Of a stretch of 7,876 bases of DNA, positions 4,658 through 7,876 are shown one piece after another. Both the position numbers and the translations under genes were made by a program. The notes below the pieces were generated by a model. The model saw only the letters and a program-made list of their open reading frames with translations, was not told where the DNA came from and searched no databases. Source of the stretch: an uncultured Prevotella sp. (GTDB lineage: Bacteria; Bacteroidota; Bacteroidia; Bacteroidales; Bacteroidaceae); contig CAAFFL010000173.1 of assembly GCA_900762125.1 (NCBI GenBank), forward strand, positions 1-7,876, in the 5' to 3' direction. Position 1 is the stretch's first letter, and every line of letters starts with the position of its first letter.

Positions 4658-6103
4658 ATGATCGATAAAGAGAAAGCAAAGCTGAATATGAAGAAGCAGT
4701 GGACGAAGTTCATCATCGTCCTCGTGCTCTACCTGTTGTTCCTCGTCTGGCTGAAGAGCTGGCTGGGCCTTATCGTCGTTCCATTCATCTACGACGCCTA
4801 CATCTCGAAGAAAATCCGCTGGACATGGTGGAAGGAAGCTGAAGGTCCCGTACGCTTCATCATGAGCTGGGTGGACGCTCTCGTGTTTGCCCTCGTGGCC
4901 GTCTACTTCATCAACCTTTACTTCTTCCAGAACTATGTCATCCCATCGTCATCGCTGGAGAAGAGTCTGCTGACAGGTGACTACCTCTTCGTGAGCAAGC
5001 TCAGCTATGGTCCCCGCGTGCCGGAGACACCGCTGACAATGCCGCTCACGCAGCACACCCTGCCCATCATCCAGACGAAGAGCTACATCGAGTGGCCACA
5101 CTGGGACTACAAGCGTGTGGCGGGACTGGGACATGTGAAGCTCAACGACATCGTCGTCTTCAACTATCCTGCTGGCGACACGATCCTCACCGAGCCACAA
5201 TACGCTAACGACTACTACAACTGCGTGTACGCCTACGGTCAGCAGATCTACGATGAGGGCACACCCAACCCTGAGAACCCCGCCTCGCTCACACCTCAGC
5301 AGCAGCACGACTACTTCGCGATGATCTACGGCCTCGGCCGCAACTATCTGGTCAACAACCCGACGATGTTTGGCGAGATTGACCACCGTCCCACGGACCG
5401 GCAGGAGAACTATGTCAAGCGCTGCGTGGGTCTGCCCGGACAGACGCTGCAGATCAAGAACCGCATCGTCTACCTCGACGGCAAGCCAAACAAGGAGCCA
5501 GACAATGTGCAGTACACCTACTTTGTGAAGTTGCGGCAACCTATCCCCGACGAACTCATGCAGGAGCTCGGTATCTCCATGGAGGACCTCACCAGCCTCA
5601 ACCAGAACGGCTACATGCCGCTGACGCGCAAGGCGATGCTCGCCCTGAAGGCGCGCAAGGACATCGTCGCCAGCATCCAGCTGAACACCGGCCTGCAGGC
5701 TTCCGACCTCTACCCACAGAACTATGTCACCGGCTGGACCGTCGACAACTACGGACCGATCTGGATACCAAAGAAAGGTGCCACGGTGAAGCTCACCATG
5801 CAGAACATCGCCCTCTACGAGCGGCCCATCCATGCCTACGAGGGCAACGATGTCGAGGTGAAGAACAACCGTATCTATATCAATGGCAAGCCAGCGACGA
5901 GCTACACCTTCAAGATGGACTACTACTGGATGATGGGCGACAACCGCCACAACTCTGCCGACTCCCGCTTCTGGGGCTTTGTGCCTGAGGACCACATCGT
6001 CGGCAAGCCAATCTTCATCTGGTACAGCAGCGACCCCGACCGCAAGGGCTTCGGGAAGATTCGCTGGAAACGGCTCTTCCGCATGGTGGACAACATCAAG
6101 TAG
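4658..6103 (+). CDS. lepB: Signal peptidase I (S26 family), long Bacteroidetes form
   Basis: Inner-membrane serine protease that removes signal peptides from exported proteins. It has 481 residues against about 324 in E. coli. Hydrophobic segments at about 18-31 and 73-90 anchor it. Residues 95-108, IPSSSLEKSLLTGD, hold the likely nucleophile Ser99 (Leu where Met is usual after it). NYVKRCVGLPGQ (251-262) supplies the general base Lys254, and MGDNRHNSADSRFWG (426-440) is the C-terminal conserved box. Between Ser99 and Lys254 there are about 100 more residues than in E. coli, and another enlarged stretch lies between Lys254 and the final box (about 290-400). Met11 is an alternative start. It follows dapB by 102 bases and precedes a short S26-like gene. 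Confidence 0.94.
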   Translation: MIDKEKAKLNMKKQWTKFIIVLVLYLLFLVWLKSWLGLIVVPFIYDAYISKKIRWTWWKEAEGPVRFIMSWVDALVFALVAVYFINLYFFQNYVIPSSSLEKSLLTGDYLFVSKLSYGPRVPETPLTMPLTQHTLPIIQTKSYIEWPHWDYKRVAGLGHVKLNDIVVFNYPAGDTILTEPQYANDYYNCVYAYGQQIYDEGTPNPENPASLTPQQQHDYFAMIYGLGRNYLVNNPTMFGEIDHRPTDRQENYVKRCVGLPGQTLQIKNRIVYLDGKPNKEPDNVQYTYFVKLRQPIPDELMQELGISMEDLTSLNQNGYMPLTRKAMLALKARKDIVASIQLNTGLQASDLYPQNYVTGWTVDNYGPIWIPKKGATVKLTMQNIALYERPIHAYEGNDVEVKNNRIYINGKPATSYTFKMDYYWMMGDNRHNSADSRFWGFVPEDHIVGKPIFIWYSSDPDRKGFGKIRWKRLFRMVDNIK

Positions 6104-6161
6104 TCCACCACCCCCAAAGTCTTCGCTCACTATCAACAGACCTCTTGAACGAAACGACAAC

Positions 6162-6611
6162 ATGCTCCGACAGGTGCTGAAATTCCTGATAGGCCTCGGC
6201 GTGGCTGCCATCGCCGTCATCGTCGTGCGTGCCTATGCCTTCACCATCTATACCGTTCCATCCGACATCAGCCCTGTGCTGCGGAAGGGTGACCGCGTGA
6301 TGGTGAACAAGGTGGATACGGCATCCTACCATCGTGGCGACTTGCTCGTCTTTGACGCCCTGGCGAAGCAACTGACGACACCCGATGGTCGTGCGTTGCC
6401 GGCACAGAACTACGTGGGGCAGGTCACGGCGCTGCCGGGCGACACCATCACCCTGCACGGCCAACGCTATCTCATTCCCCTCATCTGCTGCCGCAAGTGT
6501 GGGTGCATCGACTGTAAACTCTATTTGGTCAACACCGGTGGCCACAGCATGCTGGTGCACAAGCATCAGGTCATCGGCCGCGCCACAAAGTTGTTCCACC
6601 TGCCGTTCTGA
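6162..6611 (+). CDS. Signal-peptidase-I-like protein, apparently without catalytic residues
   Basis: A 149-residue membrane-anchored S26-like protein, likely derived from a signal peptidase. Residues about 7-24 form one transmembrane helix. YTVPSDISPVLRKGD (30-44) aligns with the catalytic-Ser box but is one residue short, with Ile36 or Ser37 near the nucleophile position. YVGQVTALPGD (84-94) aligns with the YVKRVVGLPGD box, and the general-base Lys is Gly86. The GDNRxNSxDSR box is missing; instead TGGHSMLVHKHQVIGRA (125-141) keeps only the end of that fold. A cysteine cluster CCRKCGCIDC spans 109-118. I chose ATG 6162 because the transmembrane segment starts there; upstream in-frame sequence overlaps lepB. 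The gene lies 58 bases after lepB and 30 before the WbqC-family gene. Annotation as an active signal peptidase would be misleading; a partner or chaperone role is only a guess. Confidence 0.8.
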   Translation: MLRQVLKFLIGLGVAAIAVIVVRAYAFTIYTVPSDISPVLRKGDRVMVNKVDTASYHRGDLLVFDALAKQLTTPDGRALPAQNYVGQVTALPGDTITLHGQRYLIPLICCRKCGCIDCKLYLVNTGGHSMLVHKHQVIGRATKLFHLPF

Positions 6612-6639
6612 TAGTGAATCGCTAATAGTGAATAGTGAA
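6612..6639 (+). repeat. 7-base tandem array before the WbqC-family gene
   Basis: Units TAGTGAA, TCGCTAA, TAGTGAA, TAGTGAA in strict 7-base register, with TAATGGC continuing the register into the start codon. The array fills the whole gap between the preceding TGA (6609-6611) and the ATG at 6642, leaving no Shine-Dalgarno site. Confidence 0.75.
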
Positions 6640-6641
6640 TA

Positions 6642-7283
6642 ATGGCAACAGCTATTCTTTCATCCACCTATTTCGGCCCCGTGCAGTGGTACCAGAAGCT
6701 CTGCCGCTACGACCTTTGTCTCGTAGAGCAGCACGACCACTTCATCAAGCAGACCTACCGCAACCGCTGCGTCATCGCCACGACGAACGGCCTGCAGACA
6801 CTCACCGTGCCCACGGAACACTATGACGGTCTGAAGTGTGAGATGAAGGACATCCGCATCAGCGACCACGGCAACTGGCGGCACCTCCATTGGAACGCGC
6901 TGCTGTCGGCCTATGGCGAGAGTCCGTTCTTTGAGTTCTATGCCGATGACCTGCGTCCATTCTTCGGGCACCGCTGGGAGTTCCTCCTCGACTTCAACCT
7001 CGCCATCACCGCGAAGATGTGCGAGCTGCTGGACATCCAGCCCAGCATCCGCCTCACGGAGAGCTATTGGAACAACGGTGATGGCTATCGCGAAGGGCAG
7101 ACCTACCATGACTTCCGTGACGCCATCCGGCCGAAGCATCCCCTACCCGACCCAGACTTCCAGCCCAAACGCTACTATCAGGTATACGAAGAGAGGTTTG
7201 GCTTCCAGCCAAACCTCTCCATCCTCGACCTTCTGTTTAATGAAGGGAACGAAGCGATATTCAGCCTCTCCCCCGCTCGCTGA
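6642..7283 (+). CDS. WbqC-family protein
   Basis: A 213-residue protein of the WbqC-like family (PF08889), found in polysaccharide/O-antigen clusters and, in Bacteroidales, next to lepB. Recognisable parts are STYFGPVQWYQKL at the N-terminus, a KQTYRNRCVI segment followed by LQTLTVPTE, HWNALLSAYGESPFFEFYAD, and the closing NLSILDLLFNEG. The biochemical role of the family is not firmly known; suggested roles concern amino-sugar or polysaccharide modification. It is predicted to be cytoplasmic, with no signal peptide. The start at 6642 is the only sensible one, directly after a 7-base repeat array. A perfect hairpin sequence lies inside it at 7191-7219. The last residues (SLSPAR) are encoded by a dispersed palindromic repeat, so the original C-terminus may have ended near AIFSL. 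Confidence 0.88.
   Translation: MATAILSSTYFGPVQWYQKLCRYDLCLVEQHDHFIKQTYRNRCVIATTNGLQTLTVPTEHYDGLKCEMKDIRISDHGNWRHLHWNALLSAYGESPFFEFYADDLRPFFGHRWEFLLDFNLAITAKMCELLDIQPSIRLTESYWNNGDGYREGQTYHDFRDAIRPKHPLPDPDFQPKRYYQVYEERFGFQPNLSILDLLFNEGNEAIFSLSPAR
7191..7219 (+). repeat. Perfect 13-bp inverted repeat inside the WbqC-family gene
   Basis: GAGAGGTTTGGCT at 7191-7203 is exactly complementary to 7207-7219, with a three-base TCC loop. It encodes the residues around ERFGFQPNLS. This is the strongest hairpin I found in the window and it is in coding sequence, about 65 bases before the stop codon. No T-run follows. Confidence 0.9.
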
Positions 7284-7318
7284 CGCTCGCTCGCCCCTCC
7301 CCGAATAGGGAAGAGGCT
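7263..7318. terminator. Inverted repeat between convergent genes, possible bidirectional terminator
   Basis: AGCCTCT (7263-7269) pairs with AGAGGCT (7312-7318), extended inward after one mismatch by CCC/GGG. The loop contains two CGCTCGCT direct repeats (7274-7281 and 7284-7291) and a smaller C-rich/G-rich hairpin around GAATA. It lies across the stop of the WbqC-family gene and next to the M16 peptidase stop. Its position suits a two-way terminator, but neither side has a proper T-run. It resembles the 4568-4585 palindrome. Confidence 0.45.
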
Positions 7319-7320
7319 TG

Positions 7321-7876
7321 TTACTCATAGATGAGCGTCGTCATGCGCTCCGGCGCAAAGATCTCCCGCGCCACCTGCTGCACGCTCTCCGCGGTCACCG
7401 CATCGATGTGCTCGTAGAGCGAGGTGATGTCGCGCTCCCAGCCATAGTGGAGGAAGCTCTTGCCAAAATCGAGGGCGAAGTTCTCCCGGTTGTCGCAGGC
7501 CACGCCGATCTGCCCCTTGAGTTGTTTCTTTGCCGCACGGAGACGCGTCGGTGTCAGCGGCGTCGTCATCAAACGGTCAAGCTCACGGCGCACGAGATGC
7601 TGGCAGCGATCCACATCCTTCGGATCGCAACCGAAGTAGGTACACCAGAGTCCCGTGTCGCTGTAGTTGACCATTGAGCTCTCGACGGTATAGACCAGTC
7701 CGCGATGCTCGCGCAGGACGACATTCAGGCGCGCGTTCATGCCCGGTCCGCCGAGGAGGTTGTTGAGCAGGTAGAGACTCATGCGGCGCTCGTCGTGGAC
7801 GCTGTAGGCACGAGCGCCAAGCATGACATGCGCCTGGTGCGTGCCACGGTCGATGACGATAGCCTCACCCCCAGCC
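7321..7876 (-). CDS. M16-family zinc peptidase (pitrilysin/insulinase type), C-terminal part
   Basis: The last 184 codons of a gene whose 5' part lies beyond the window. LLNNLLGGPGMNARLNVVLREHRGLVYTVESSM matches the second, non-catalytic domain of M16 peptidases (family pattern LGGGMxSRLxxxLREKRGLAYxV), which closes the chamber and binds substrate through its Arg/Tyr. The following acidic and helical stretches and the ending APERMTTLIYE also suit the family. The zinc-binding HxxEH motif would be in the missing N-terminal half, so activity cannot be judged. A Met codon at 7824 lies inside the conserved domain and is not the true start, since the frame stays open to the window edge. It is convergent with the WbqC-family gene. 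Confidence 0.9.
   Translation of the reverse strand, partial: AGGEAIVIDRGTHQAHVMLGARAYSVHDERRMSLYLLNNLLGGPGMNARLNVVLREHRGLVYTVESSMVNYSDTGLWCTYFGCDPKDVDRCQHLVRRELDRLMTTPLTPTRLRAAKKQLKGQIGVACDNRENFALDFGKSFLHYGWERDITSLYEHIDAVTAESVQQVAREIFAPERMTTLIYE

Noticed and set aside
4949..6220. 423-residue open frame antisense to lepB.
   Set aside because: It shadows lepB, with no recognisable domain and a repetitive Val/Leu/Asp/His composition.

Overview
The window looks like chromosomal DNA of a Bacteroidales bacterium, most likely Prevotella-like. The evidence is the gene order dapB - lepB - lepB-like - WbqC-family gene, a PCMD-type lipoprotein beside an outer-membrane beta-barrel gene, lipoproteins with acidic residues after the lipidated cysteine, little Shine-Dalgarno sequence, and promoters of the Bacteroidetes type (TTTG, 19 bases, TAnnTTTG). 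I ran no searches; all names rest on motifs read by eye.

Left part (1-1591): an accessory island. The window opens in the last 53 codons of an IS1182-like transposase whose element ends near 190-198. An intact, visibly more A+T-rich lipoprotein gene follows on the minus strand (194-958). A second copy of the same element begins near 981-990; it keeps its left end and the transposase N-terminus, has lost the middle of the transposase, and stops abruptly at 1591. The lipoprotein gene is therefore squeezed between two insertion-sequence ends in direct orientation, a composite-transposon-like layout.

Middle (1592-3799): a two-gene minus-strand operon. A promoter at 3621-3651 drives a PCMD-domain lipoprotein (2439-3590) and then an outer-membrane beta-barrel protein (1610-2395). 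Arrays of 7-base units lie between the genes and across the barrel gene's stop codon. The 209-base divergent region 3591-3799 holds two promoter-like sites and possible operator repeats.

Right part (3800-7283): a plus-strand housekeeping run. dapB (lysine/diaminopimelate synthesis) is followed by a full signal peptidase I (lepB), a short signal-peptidase-like protein without recognisable catalytic residues, and a WbqC-family protein. A hairpin-forming repeat then separates this run from the convergent 3' end of an M16-family peptidase gene that leaves the window at 7876.

The most notable points are: (1) 7-base-period degenerate arrays, of three different unit sequences, at four gene junctions; (2) the apparent pseudo-peptidase next to true LepB; (3) the IS-bracketed lipoprotein gene with almost no upstream DNA of its own; and (4) a perfect 13-bp-stem hairpin inside the WbqC-family coding sequence. 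I see no RNA genes, CRISPR array or defence system.
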